DNA from: Desulfolinea sp964487745
GTDB taxonomy: Bacteria > Chloroflexota > Anaerolineae > Anaerolineales > Villigracilaceae
Assembly: GCA_964487745.1 (NCBI GenBank)
Contig: CAZASG010000006.1
Span: 48,945 to 112,944, forward strand
Direction of reading: 5' to 3'
DNA: 64,000 nt
The translations under genes and the position numbers were made by a program. Below, piece by piece: positions 25,583 to 33,655 of the stretch (positions are counted from its first letter, which is position 1; the number at the start of each line of letters is the position of its first letter). Under the pieces are notes generated by a model. It had not been told where the DNA came from and did not search any database. It was given only the letters and a program-made list of their open reading frames with translations.

Positions 25583-26143
25583 TGTCTACCTCCATGATGA
25601 GCAATACGAAAAGGTGCGATGTGATTCCCTGTTCAAATTGTACAAAAAATAAAACCCTCTTACAAGCAGTGAATTAAAGGTTCTTTTGTCCTAATCATTT
25701 GGGGCAATGGAATATCCCTTGTGGACAGAGGACAAATATATCCCTATTCATTAAGTTGTATTTGAATATCGTTGTCTTAGTAGGGGGTGTGGAGGATGTG
25801 GAAAGAAAGTAGAGCGAGCGATTTTTCCCCCATAAAAGAGGCTGCACAATTTGAAATCCCCAGATGTGTGGGATGAGGAACGTTCTTCGGGCGGGATAGT
25901 TATGTGGAGAAAAAAGGAGAAAAGAGGAGCTTTGGTGGACAAAACATACCCTTTTTCTTTATGTGGGGGATGCCAATAACATCCCCCCATATCTGGGGGA
26001 GCCCTTAGGCAGCCTTTTCTGAACAAGTGAGCGATTTCTCCACAGTCCAATGCGTTTATCCACAGTATTTCGCGAGTTATCCACAGTACTGAAGTACTGA
26101 TAGGGTAATCTTTTCTGTGACAATACCCCCATATCTGGGCTAT
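25583..26143. other. Non-coding region with DnaA-box-like sites (possible replication origin)
   Basis: About 560 bases with no convincing gene. Two perfect DnaA boxes TTATCCACA lie at 26056-26064 and 26077-26085 and a one-mismatch box TTCTCCACA at 26036-26044, all in one orientation and spaced 20-21 bases. TGTGGAGAA at 25903 is an inverted near-box, and TGTGGA occurs several more times. The 13-mer CCCCATATCTGGG occurs at 25985 and 26127. An A/T-rich stretch lies at about 25728-25780. dnaA is not in the window, so function is unproven. Confidence 0.45.
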
Positions 26144-27160
26144 TTATAGGACTTCGGAGACCTCGAATCCATGCGATTTGAGCATTTTTTCCAGCATTTC
26201 TTCGATGGTATCAATATAATGATCCAGTCCTTCAAGGCGTTTCTCGAAAATATCTTCACCGAGGCCCAAAAGCTGACAGGCGTTTTGCCAGGCTCCGATC
26301 TGGTTTTCGGGCAGCGCCTCGGCTGCCAGTGTCCAGGTATGGAAGATGGGATAGAGGGCAGCGAGCGGTGTTTCGCTGGCGATGATCGCCTCGATGGCTT
26401 TCTTATAATAGGGGAAGCGTGCGGCATGGACACGGATATCGACCATGCTGGCTTCAGTAGCAAAGTTAAAGAAATTTTGCCAGTCGGGGAGCCATTCCTC
26501 CAGGTTCGAGCTAACGATCTCGTTTCCGCCGAGCAAGCCAAAAAGTCCGGGAGTGAGTTCGGGGCGATCAATTGCCTCGGCACGCACGGGGAAGTCGAGC
26601 AGAAGCCGACGTTCGCTGAGAGGCGGTCCTGTTAATTCCGCAACAGCGTTGGCCGTGTGGATGAGGGCATCCAGATATTTGAGGATGACATCCGGAGTAA
26701 CAGCTTCCGCATTGAGTTGCAGATCCATCCAGACCTTGCGGGCGTAATTGAGCAGAACATAAGAGCGCTTGAGCACGCTTTTCGGCTCGTCAAACCCGGC
26801 ACGTAGGCTGGCTTGGTTGAATTCAAAGAAATGTTTGGTTTCGTAAAGGAGAATGGGATCGTATAGCTCGTAGCCAAGCCAGGGATTTGTACGGAGTTCG
26901 CGCGGGGGGTGGTAATCCTTTTCGTTACGGTGATGGATGTCGAGATGAATGTCGGGGCTGAGAGCTTTGATCTCGCGCGGGGTTTCAACAGGCGCATTGT
27001 GGACAAAGACAAGATCAATATCGGTTGTGTTGCCGATCAATGGGTCTTCCCGCAGCAGTGAGCCGCTCAGATAGGCAGCGATAATGCTTTCATCGTTGAA
27101 GGCACGTTCTTCGGCGTTTTCTTTCGCAAGGCGGAGGAGCAGGTCTCGCGTGATTCGCAT
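26144..27160 (-). CDS. Nucleotidyltransferase-domain protein
   Basis: A 338-residue cytoplasmic protein. The N-terminal third is a pol-beta-type nucleotidyltransferase: AYLSGSLLRED gives the GS motif and NTTDIDLVFVH the paired Asp46 and Asp48 that bind metal, with a third acidic strand IHLDIHH. The remaining two thirds are helical with no recognised domain. It lies nine bases downstream of a deoxynucleoside kinase gene on the same strand, so the pair may act together on nucleotides (inference). The substrate is unknown; aminoglycoside-type adenylyltransferases share the N-terminal fold only. Confidence 0.72.
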   Translation of the reverse strand: MRITRDLLLRLAKENAEERAFNDESIIAAYLSGSLLREDPLIGNTTDIDLVFVHNAPVETPREIKALSPDIHLDIHHRNEKDYHPPRELRTNPWLGYELYDPILLYETKHFFEFNQASLRAGFDEPKSVLKRSYVLLNYARKVWMDLQLNAEAVTPDVILKYLDALIHTANAVAELTGPPLSERRLLLDFPVRAEAIDRPELTPGLFGLLGGNEIVSSNLEEWLPDWQNFFNFATEASMVDIRVHAARFPYYKKAIEAIIASETPLAALYPIFHTWTLAAEALPENQIGAWQNACQLLGLGEDIFEKRLEGLDHYIDTIEEMLEKMLKSHGFEVSEVL

Positions 27161-27169
27161 GGATTTCCT

Positions 27170-27802
27170 TTACTCGATCAATTCCGGCTGAAGTGGGGTT
27201 GCTTTCAGCGCGTCTTCTATTTTTCCTTGAATATAAGCCAAATCTTCAGGATTGCGGACAAAATCAAGCTCATCGGCTTCAATGGTCAAGACAGGCGTAT
27301 TGTTATAGGGCTTCGAGAAAAAGTCATCATAAGCTTTGCCCAACTCAGCGATATAAGCGCTTTCCATATCGCGTTCATAAGGGCGGTCGCGCATGGCGAT
27401 ACGATCCATCAATGTCTCGGTCGTTGCGCGCAGGTAGACCAACAAGTCGGGATGTTTGATCTTTTCTGCAAGTGCTTCGTGAACGCGCCCGTACATTTCC
27501 AATTCATCGCCTTCAAGGTTGATGCGCGCAAACAATGCGTCTTTTGCAAAGGTGTAATCAGAGAATAAATTCGGGTTTTGCTCTAAATATTCCGGTACGC
27601 TTTTCTTTTGTTGGTGATAACGGCTTAACAAAAAGAAGATCTGGGTCTGAAAAGCGTAGCGCGCACGATCTCCGTAAAAATCTGATAGAAAGGGATTTTC
27701 CTCGAAAACTTCAAGCAAAATTTCGGCGTCAAAAGCTGGCTTGAGCAGGCGGGCGAGGGTGGTTTTCCCCACGCCGATCACACCTTCGATGGCAATGTAC
27801 AT
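27170..27802 (-). CDS. Deoxynucleoside kinase (dGK/dAK family), copy 1
   Basis: Phosphorylates deoxynucleosides with ATP in nucleotide salvage. 210 residues. The P-loop is IEGVIGVGKTTLA (residues 4-16); ENPFLSDFY and QIFFLLSRY are the usual substrate-pocket segments, YTFAKDALFA carries the DRS-like region as SDYTFAKD, and the lid RPYERDMESAYI is present. A second copy lies at 48163-48825. GGAG lies upstream of the start. Confidence 0.9.
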   Translation of the reverse strand: MYIAIEGVIGVGKTTLARLLKPAFDAEILLEVFEENPFLSDFYGDRARYAFQTQIFFLLSRYHQQKKSVPEYLEQNPNLFSDYTFAKDALFARINLEGDELEMYGRVHEALAEKIKHPDLLVYLRATTETLMDRIAMRDRPYERDMESAYIAELGKAYDDFFSKPYNNTPVLTIEADELDFVRNPEDLAYIQGKIEDALKATPLQPELIE

Positions 27803-27853
27803 GAAGCAAATCTCCGCAATTTAAAGATAATCAAGGATACCATAAATCTGAAT

Positions 27854-27941
27854 GTCGCTGCGAGCGTAGCGCGGCAGTCTCTCCCTTTTCCGGGAGATAC
27901 CCACGTCGTACTTTGGCATGCTCAGCACTCCTCGCTATGAC
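27854..27941. repeat. Palindromic interspersed repeat, degraded intergenic copy
   Basis: Starts GTCGCTGCGAGCG and ends CTCGCTATGAC, with inner CAGTCTCTCCC / GGGAGATA. It matches the outline of the elements at 10849 and 28408 but has several changes. It lies 16 bases upstream of the promoter of the glycosyltransferase that carries another copy. Confidence 0.65.
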
Positions 27942-27956
27942 GCTGTCCAGACTGAG

Positions 27957-27962
27957 TATAAT
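27957..27962 (+). promoter_or_regulatory. -10 box of the repeat-carrying glycosyltransferase gene
   Basis: TATAAT with seven bases to the ATG at 27970 and no Shine-Dalgarno; probably a leaderless message. Confidence 0.55.
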
Positions 27963-27969
27963 ACCTTCC

Positions 27970-29067
27970 ATGAAACGGATTTGTATTTATCCACGTGTGG
28001 AAAGTATGGGAGGGGTTGGCTCCTTTCGGCTCAAGTTTGCGGAGGGTCTCAAAGCTCGCGGGATCGAGGTCAGCCATGACCTCGACGATCCGCACGTGGA
28101 CCTGATCCTGCTACTGGCTGGGACACGGAATCTCGCCGGTTTACGGAGAGCGCGTCAACGCGGCGTCCCGATCATCCAGCGCCTCGATGGCATCAACTGG
28201 GTTCAGCGCGTCCGCTGGACGGGATTTCGCTACCTCATCCGTGCCGAATATGGGAACGCCGCTCTAGCCTTTATCCGGCGTTATTTTGCCGATGGCGTTG
28301 TCTACCAAAGTGCGTTCACCCAACGCTGGTGGGAAGATTGGTATAAGGAAACCCGCGTCCCGAAGACGGTTATTCATAATGCGGTGGATTTGGATGTGTA
28401 TTCGCCTGTCATCGCGAGCGAAGCGACGAGTGCCCCTCAGGGTAAGCGATCTCCCTCTCAAACGGAGGAGATTGCGTCGTCGCAAAACGATGCTCCTCGC
28501 AATGACCGTGTAGAGAAATACCGCCTCCTCCTCGTTGAAGGTAGCCTTGCGGGCGGCCTCGATGTGGGTTTGCGCTGGGGCGTGGAGCTAGCCGAAAAGC
28601 TGACAGATGTCCTCCCCGTCGAGCTGCTCGTTGTCGGGCGTGTGGACGAGAAACGCAAAAACGAGATACTTTCGCGGACCAAAGCGGACGTCAATTTTTT
28701 GGGCGTCGTCCCACGCGAGTCCATCCCTGAGATCGACCGTTCTGCCCATCTCTACTTTTCTGCCGAAGCCAACCCGCCCTGTCCGAACGCCGTCATCGAA
28801 GCTCTGGCGTGTGGATTGCCTGTGTTGGGATTTGATACCGGCTCATTGGCTGAGTTGGTGCCACCCTCGGCTGGGCGCACTGTCCCCTACGGCGGCGATG
28901 AATGGAAGCTTGAGCAGCCTGATATTTCAGCGTTGTCAGAAGCTGCACTGAAAATCCTCACGAACCGAGCGGAATTCAGCGCTGGTGCCCGCAAACACGC
29001 CGAAGAGTATTTAGGGCTGGATTTGATGGTTGATAAATATCTTGCTTTTATGGAGAAATTCCTATGA
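27970..29067 (+). CDS. Glycosyltransferase (GT-B, family 4) with an in-frame repeat insertion
   Basis: Transfers sugar from a nucleotide donor onto an envelope acceptor. Start set at 27970 because MKRICIYPRVESMGGVGSF is the natural N-terminus and a TATAAT box precedes it; an upstream in-frame ATG (27913) lies in the repeat. Donor-binding C-terminal half shows FSAEANPPCPNAVIEALACG and PVLGFDTGSLAELV. Residues 147-179 are encoded by a 99-base palindromic repeat inserted in the linker between the two Rossmann halves; outside that stretch the sequence is normal. 365 residues. The next gene overlaps its stop (ATGA). Confidence 0.83.
   Translation: MKRICIYPRVESMGGVGSFRLKFAEGLKARGIEVSHDLDDPHVDLILLLAGTRNLAGLRRARQRGVPIIQRLDGINWVQRVRWTGFRYLIRAEYGNAALAFIRRYFADGVVYQSAFTQRWWEDWYKETRVPKTVIHNAVDLDVYSPVIASEATSAPQGKRSPSQTEEIASSQNDAPRNDRVEKYRLLLVEGSLAGGLDVGLRWGVELAEKLTDVLPVELLVVGRVDEKRKNEILSRTKADVNFLGVVPRESIPEIDRSAHLYFSAEANPPCPNAVIEALACGLPVLGFDTGSLAELVPPSAGRTVPYGGDEWKLEQPDISALSEAALKILTNRAEFSAGARKHAEEYLGLDLMVDKYLAFMEKFL
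28408..28506 (+). repeat. Palindromic repeat inside a coding region, in frame
   Basis: A 99-base element with GTCATCGCGAG at its left end and CTCGCAATGAC at its right (one mismatch between the arms) and an inner palindrome ATCTCC / GGAGAT. Its length is exactly 33 codons and it keeps the frame with no stop, encoding a polar Ser/Ala/Gln-rich stretch. It belongs to the same family as the copies at 10849 and 27854. Confidence 0.85.
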
Positions 29068-29501
29068 GCCACGACAAAGAAATTCACGAATTCCTTTTGC
29101 ACCACCTCAACACCATCATGCAGAACGATCTTGCTGGCTACACCGAAACCTGCACCGAAGACCTGACCCTCTACGAGTGGTGGGTCACGCCACATCGCAT
29201 CGACGGAATCCCCTTTCACAAATTTATGATGGCAGCCAATGAAAATCGCGGCACCGTCTTCGGAGCAGAAGATGAGTCAGCTCAAGTTCGATTTGACTTG
29301 GCAAATCTCCACATCCAGCGTTATGGGGATACAGCCATCGCCAGCTACACGCTGATGATCTCCACTGCCTTGCCGGATGGCGTCAAAGTTGCTTCTCATA
29401 ACGAGAGTCGCGTGATTATTAGAATTGATGGCGTATGGAAAGTTGTCCACGTCCACAAATCACCGGCGTGGCAGGCGCCGCATATCCCTGCTCAGAGCTG
29501 A
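29064..29501 (+). CDS. SnoaL/NTF2-like (DUF4440-type) protein
   Basis: A 145-residue cone-shaped fold protein of the NTF2-like superfamily. The N-terminal helix FLLHHLNTIMQNDLAGYTET and the following EDLTLYEWW, then the beta-strand ending VWKVVHVHKSPA, are typical of the DUF4440/SnoaL-like group, seen in calcium/calmodulin-kinase-II association domains. Its ATG overlaps the glycosyltransferase stop by four bases, so it is cotranslated with it. The role (small-molecule binding or polyketide-cyclase-like) is unknown. Confidence 0.75.
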   Translation: MSHDKEIHEFLLHHLNTIMQNDLAGYTETCTEDLTLYEWWVTPHRIDGIPFHKFMMAANENRGTVFGAEDESAQVRFDLANLHIQRYGDTAIASYTLMISTALPDGVKVASHNESRVIIRIDGVWKVVHVHKSPAWQAPHIPAQS

Positions 29502-29632
29502 TGCATGTCTCCCAAAGGGCTGGTAAAATTCAAGCAGGTTGCTTTTGAAAAATTGAAGAAGATGAAAGGACCCAATGGCATACCCATTCTGGATGGCGCT
29601 ATTTTCTCCATCGCGAAGACCCGCTAAAACAG

Positions 29633-30757
29633 ATGCCCAATAAATTCCCCGGTCGTCTCGCGGTGCAACAGCGCGTCCTTCCCGTTTATCGCGCACCCTT
29701 CTTTGACCTCCTCGCAGAATCCTGTGGCGGCGGCATGTCCCTCTTTGCGGGCGATCCGCGCCCAGCCGAATCCATTGCCACTACGCGCATGCTTGAAAAA
29801 GCCCAATACTTTTTTGCTGAAAATCGCCATCTTTTTAAAGGCCCCCTCTATTTTTGTGAACAGAAAAATATCATCCAATGGCTCGACAATTGGAAACCCG
29901 ATGCGCTTATCCTTGAAGCCAATCCGCGCTATCTGACTTCCCCGGATGCCATAGATTGGATGCGAGAACGGGCACGTCCCGTTATTGGGTGGGGATTAGG
30001 GGCCCCGCAACGCTCGGGAATGGGAGCAGGCTTCCGTCAAAAAAACTGGATGCGCTTCCTCAACAAATTCGATGCTCTTATCGCCTACAGCGGACGTGGT
30101 GCCGAAGACTACGCTGCCCTCGGCATCCCGGAAGAAAAAATATTTGTGGCGCACAACGCCGTCGCCGCCAAACCCCAAGGGGAAATGCTCCGACGTCCGT
30201 TGTATAAGGCAGAGGAACCGCTGATCATCCTCTATGTTGGGAGATTGCAAGCGCGTAAACGCCTTGATAATCTCATCCGCGCTTTTGAGCAGTTGCCGGA
30301 AGAACTCATGATCCGTTTATGGATCGTGGGTGATGGCCCCGAGCGCGCGGCTCTGGAAAAAAAGGCTGTTCCATCAAATGCGGGCGAGATCGAGAAGATC
30401 CGTTTCTTTGGTGAACGCCACGGCGCGGAGCTTCATCATATCTGGGCGGAAACCGATCTTTTCGTATTGCCGGGTACGGGCGGATTAGCGGTACAGGAAG
30501 CCATGTCGCAGGCGCTGCCTGTCATCGTTGCACAAGGGGATGGCACACAAGACGACCTCGTCCGCGCAGAGAACGGCTGGCAGATTCCCCCCGATGATCT
30601 GGATTCTCTAGCTGAAACGCTAAAAGACGCTATCTCAGATATTCATCGCCTGCGCACCATGGGGGCAGAATCCTGGCGCATCGTGCGTGAGGAAGTGAAT
30701 ATAGAAAAAATGGTGGAAATTTTTATGCAGGCGTTAGGGAGTGTTACTAAAAAATAG
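29633..30757 (+). CDS. Glycosyltransferase family 4 (GT-B)
   Basis: Glycosyltransferase of 374 residues. C-terminal donor-binding half is clear: ILYVGRLQARKRLDNLIRAF, then VLPGTGGLAVQEAMSQALPVIV with the EX7E-like glutamate, and GDGTQDDLVRAENG. The N-terminal half is shorter and unusual (PNKFPGRLAVQQRVLPVYRAPFF), and the start is the first in-frame ATG, with no good Shine-Dalgarno; an upstream non-ATG start cannot be excluded. It follows the NTF2-like gene by 131 bases and may share its transcript. Donor sugar unknown. Confidence 0.8.
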   Translation: MPNKFPGRLAVQQRVLPVYRAPFFDLLAESCGGGMSLFAGDPRPAESIATTRMLEKAQYFFAENRHLFKGPLYFCEQKNIIQWLDNWKPDALILEANPRYLTSPDAIDWMRERARPVIGWGLGAPQRSGMGAGFRQKNWMRFLNKFDALIAYSGRGAEDYAALGIPEEKIFVAHNAVAAKPQGEMLRRPLYKAEEPLIILYVGRLQARKRLDNLIRAFEQLPEELMIRLWIVGDGPERAALEKKAVPSNAGEIEKIRFFGERHGAELHHIWAETDLFVLPGTGGLAVQEAMSQALPVIVAQGDGTQDDLVRAENGWQIPPDDLDSLAETLKDAISDIHRLRTMGAESWRIVREEVNIEKMVEIFMQALGSVTKK

Positions 30758-30786
30758 ATTTGGTAGTCTTAAAAGAGGGTATAGGA

Positions 30787-32001
30787 TTATTTCGCCTTAT
30801 CTTCTAATAAAGGGTCATCTGCGGCGGGGGTTAGACCAGCATCCAATAATTGAGTTCGTAAAACATTTATAGCCTTTTTCAGTCCGGCCATACGGATTTC
30901 ACGTCCGCTCATAATCGAAAGCATATCATTTAATTCTTTTGTGCGCTTGTTCACACGCCTTTCCAATTCATTGCTATCTGCGATCACACGCATGAGCAGT
31001 AGAGAATTCTCAATAGCAACAGCGGCTTGGCTGGCAAAGGTAGTTACTGCAGGCAAATCAGATACTTTTAACTTTTCTCCGGAAATCGATAGAAGCCCAT
31101 ATACTTTGTCATTGACGATCATTGGGGCGATAATGCTCTGATTAAAGTTTAGGAGAGCAAAGAGTTGCTTTGCCAGCTTGCGCAGAACTCGAGGTAACGC
31201 AGAAGTAAAAGGAGCAGTATCATGGAGACTATACACAGCTTCTTTACTTGAAATTATTTGGTCGAAGAAATTACCCGGCTCTACAGAGAAGCTGTATCCG
31301 TTTGCTGATAAACCCGTCAGTTTTTCAGCTGCTTGGACCACCTTTGATTGAAGGCTAAGATAAACGGTAGACAAGATGGCCTGATCATCATTTAGTTTAA
31401 AGACCGTCGTCTCCAGATCTAACTTTCTTGTCTCTTCGCCGATGGCTTTGAAAATTGCTTCAGGACTCTTGGAGTGTTGAATAGCCTTTGCGCCTTTGCT
31501 TAAAGCTAACAGCAAGCGTTGATTATGGGTGAGTTCTCCCATTGCCTCTTTGCGCTCGGTTATGTCTCGGGTGATGCCAATGATTCCCGCTATCCCTCCA
31601 TCATCATCGCGAAGAAAAGATGCTCTTACCTCTGTCCAAACATAATGGCCGTCTTTATGCCTCTGCTCAAGCTCTAGCTCCCTCACTCGCGGAAGGGTTG
31701 AGGCTTGGCCTGTTTGATTCAAGTGAAATGCTTCTTGGAAAGTCGTCAGAGCAACTTGTAATGAATCAGGAGATAATATTTCAGACCAAGTTAGTTCCAT
31801 GGCTTCTTCAACGCTATATCCTCCGAGATCTGTAGCAGAGGGACTCAAATAAGTGAAACGAAAATTCATATCTGTTATCCAGATCAAGTCCGATACGTTA
31901 TCGGTGATTAGATGATATAGAGCTTCTTTTGTTGGGAAAGTCTCCTGCCCTGATGTTTGCTTGGTCTTTGCGCCCATTTCCATGCCATTGTGGAAATCCA
32001 T
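30787..32001 (-). CDS. PAS-GAF sensor protein without kinase domain
   Basis: A 404-residue soluble sensor. An N-terminal PAS domain (about 25-150) with DNVSDLIWITDMNFRFTYLS and the PAC ending EVRASFLRDDDGGIAGIIGITRDI, then a GAF domain (about 170-340) with ENSLLLMRVIADS, then a coiled coil with NELERRVNKRTKELNDML. There is no His kinase, GGDEF or HD-GYP output domain, and no membrane helix. It stands alone on its strand. It may act by protein contact; the ligand cannot be read. Confidence 0.82.
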   Translation of the reverse strand: MDFHNGMEMGAKTKQTSGQETFPTKEALYHLITDNVSDLIWITDMNFRFTYLSPSATDLGGYSVEEAMELTWSEILSPDSLQVALTTFQEAFHLNQTGQASTLPRVRELELEQRHKDGHYVWTEVRASFLRDDDGGIAGIIGITRDITERKEAMGELTHNQRLLLALSKGAKAIQHSKSPEAIFKAIGEETRKLDLETTVFKLNDDQAILSTVYLSLQSKVVQAAEKLTGLSANGYSFSVEPGNFFDQIISSKEAVYSLHDTAPFTSALPRVLRKLAKQLFALLNFNQSIIAPMIVNDKVYGLLSISGEKLKVSDLPAVTTFASQAAVAIENSLLLMRVIADSNELERRVNKRTKELNDMLSIMSGREIRMAGLKKAINVLRTQLLDAGLTPAADDPLLEDKAK

Positions 32002-32174
32002 CGTTTTTCTCCTTGCTATGAAGGATTATTATCTATAATAAAACCAATATTTTCATTATAGGTGATAAATCAAGGGATAAAAGATGAAAAAGAGAAAAAA
32101 AGTTAACAGTCTTGTCATTTATTTTGCTATGGGAGCTTTTGGCAAAATATAAGGTGACCAAATTTTGTATTAGC

Positions 32175-32474
32175 TCATATTTTGTGCCAGCGTAGAGGCT
32201 TGGTCTTTTCTCTGACGACAATGTCTTTCGCCTCCAGATCAAGCTGTACGGTCTTTGCCCACCAGCCGGATGTTGCACCTTGGGGGAAAAGGCTATCCGG
32301 TAAATGAGCTTTTACTTGTTCTTGGATTTCCTTCTGTGTTAGTCCTGGACTTGTATCTGGCAGTATCTTGAGAAAAGCTTTTCTCATTGCTTTATATTTG
32401 GTAGCGTTTACGTTTGTAGTTCTTCCGGGGATATTAATGTTTTCTACAGCGATCTTTTTCTCTTTTCTACCCAT
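32175..32474 (-). CDS. DUF6958-like small protein
   Basis: A 99-residue protein. The start at 32474 is chosen because GGAG lies nine bases upstream; an in-frame TTG at 32489 is less likely. INIPGRTTNVNATKYKAMRKA and WWAKTVQLDLEAKDIVVREK look like the DUF6958 family, which has a winged-helix-like feel, with KPLRWH at the end. Function unknown. It follows an SRPBCC gene with only 15 bases between, so both are one unit. Confidence 0.65.
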   Translation of the reverse strand: MGRKEKKIAVENINIPGRTTNVNATKYKAMRKAFLKILPDTSPGLTQKEIQEQVKAHLPDSLFPQGATSGWWAKTVQLDLEAKDIVVREKTKPLRWHKI

Positions 32475-32489
32475 GGGGAAAATCTCCAA

Positions 32490-32879
32490 TTAGTTGAAAT
32501 AGCTTTTCATCGGGTCGAAGTAATTATCGATCCAACCTTGTTCGTATTGCGTTCCATGGGGTGGAAGATTAGTGTGGCGAATGATTACCTGTGTGCCATC
32601 CGCATGCTTTTCAAAAATGATTTCCAGTTGAGAATCGGCTTCATCATCTGAAAATTCGACTGTACGCCAAGCCTGGACTATCCGTTTTCCCGGCTTGAGT
32701 TCGATGTTCTTCCCGGAGATGTAGCCATCCCAGGCGGTGAAGATTTCACCAACCTTGTCGCTAACCTTCGCTGCGGCACCAGTCATGGCGCTGTGTTTGG
32801 CAGAATCCAGCCAAGCTGAATAAAGAGTTTCCGGACTTGCCGGTAGGGTAGCTGAAACTTCAAAAGAGATTATCATCAT
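32490..32879 (-). CDS. SRPBCC (AHSA1-type) domain protein
   Basis: A 129-residue cavity-fold protein of the AHSA1/START-like group. SATLPASPETLYSAWLDSAKHSAM is the standard N-terminal strand and helix, and WDGYISGKNIELKPGKRIVQAW the central strand; the end GWIDNYFDPMKSYF is the C-terminal helix. The first two Met codons are adjacent. Such proteins bind hydrophobic ligands or act in stress responses; the specific role is unknown. It precedes the DUF6958-like gene. Confidence 0.85.
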   Translation of the reverse strand: MMIISFEVSATLPASPETLYSAWLDSAKHSAMTGAAAKVSDKVGEIFTAWDGYISGKNIELKPGKRIVQAWRTVEFSDDEADSQLEIIFEKHADGTQVIIRHTNLPPHGTQYEQGWIDNYFDPMKSYFN

Positions 32880-32947
32880 TGTCTCCGTTTATTCTTCCCA
32901 AAGATTATAGATTACCACCGAGGACGGCGGCTAGAGCAAAATCTAAG

Positions 32948-33655
32948 TTATAGCTCTGAATTCTTTCCCCTGCGATGCAGCCAAAGAGCGCTTCCCCAAA
33001 CCCAGGGAGCGTATAGGAAAAAGCTGATTACCAGAGGGGTAGTTGCAAGGGCAGGGGCGAAAATTAATAGTATTGTGGCGACAGAAGAGATGATCCACTC
33101 CGTTGCTCCCAGCCTCGCCAGCCAGCGTGGATAATCTTTTGTGGCAAAGATAGCGGGTAGGATAAGGACACCAGCAAGAGTATATAGGCCGTAGCCGCCG
33201 ACATTTGTCAGGTTATTGGCGATCTTTTCCATTGCTGAAAATATAACGGTTAGCGTTGGGTCTGGGTTGGCGATTGTATTAGCTAGTTCGCGTGCCAGTT
33301 CAGGCAGGACGGTCATGTTGATGAGTACGCCGACAATATCGACTGCCGCGGCAACGAGCGCGACGCCAATTGCCAGATTTCGCCAATGACGAGCGGAATC
33401 AAGGTTGCGTCCTAATGCGAAATAGCTCCAGGAAAAGCTAAGGGTTGGGGCAAACCAAAAGAGCCAGCCAAGCCTCCAGAGTTGAGCGTTCTCGGCGATC
33501 CAGGTTGCGCGCAGGAGCAGATCGGGTTGATTTGCTGTAGTGCCAGGCCCGTGAATGAATACGGCGACGAGCAATGCCAAAAAAGTATTATTCAAGCCTG
33601 CCAGAAAAAGACCAATTATATCGAGACGTATTGCCGCGCGATTTACATTATCCAT
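32948..33655 (-). CDS. Multi-pass membrane protein, unknown family
   Basis: 235 residues with about six hydrophobic helices (for example about 10-34, 62-80, 90-112, 148-170, 180-202, 204-226). No family motif is recognised. It overlaps the upstream membrane protein gene at 33648 by eight bases, so both are translated together, perhaps as a complex. The layout could resemble DUF4386 or related membrane proteins, but I cannot confirm. Confidence 0.65.
   Translation of the reverse strand: MDNVNRAAIRLDIIGLFLAGLNNTFLALLVAVFIHGPGTTANQPDLLLRATWIAENAQLWRLGWLFWFAPTLSFSWSYFALGRNLDSARHWRNLAIGVALVAAAVDIVGVLINMTVLPELARELANTIANPDPTLTVIFSAMEKIANNLTNVGGYGLYTLAGVLILPAIFATKDYPRWLARLGATEWIISSVATILLIFAPALATTPLVISFFLYAPWVWGSALWLHRRGKNSEL

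Noticed and set aside
25751..26050. 99-residue minus-strand frame between spoVS and the nucleotidyltransferase gene
   Set aside because: Composition is unlike a protein (many Pro, His and Cys), no ribosome site, and it covers the DnaA-box-like sites.
29576..29644. 22-codon frame before the glycosyltransferase at 29633
   Set aside because: It has an AAAGGA upstream, but overlaps the next start and has no recognisable content; too weak to list.
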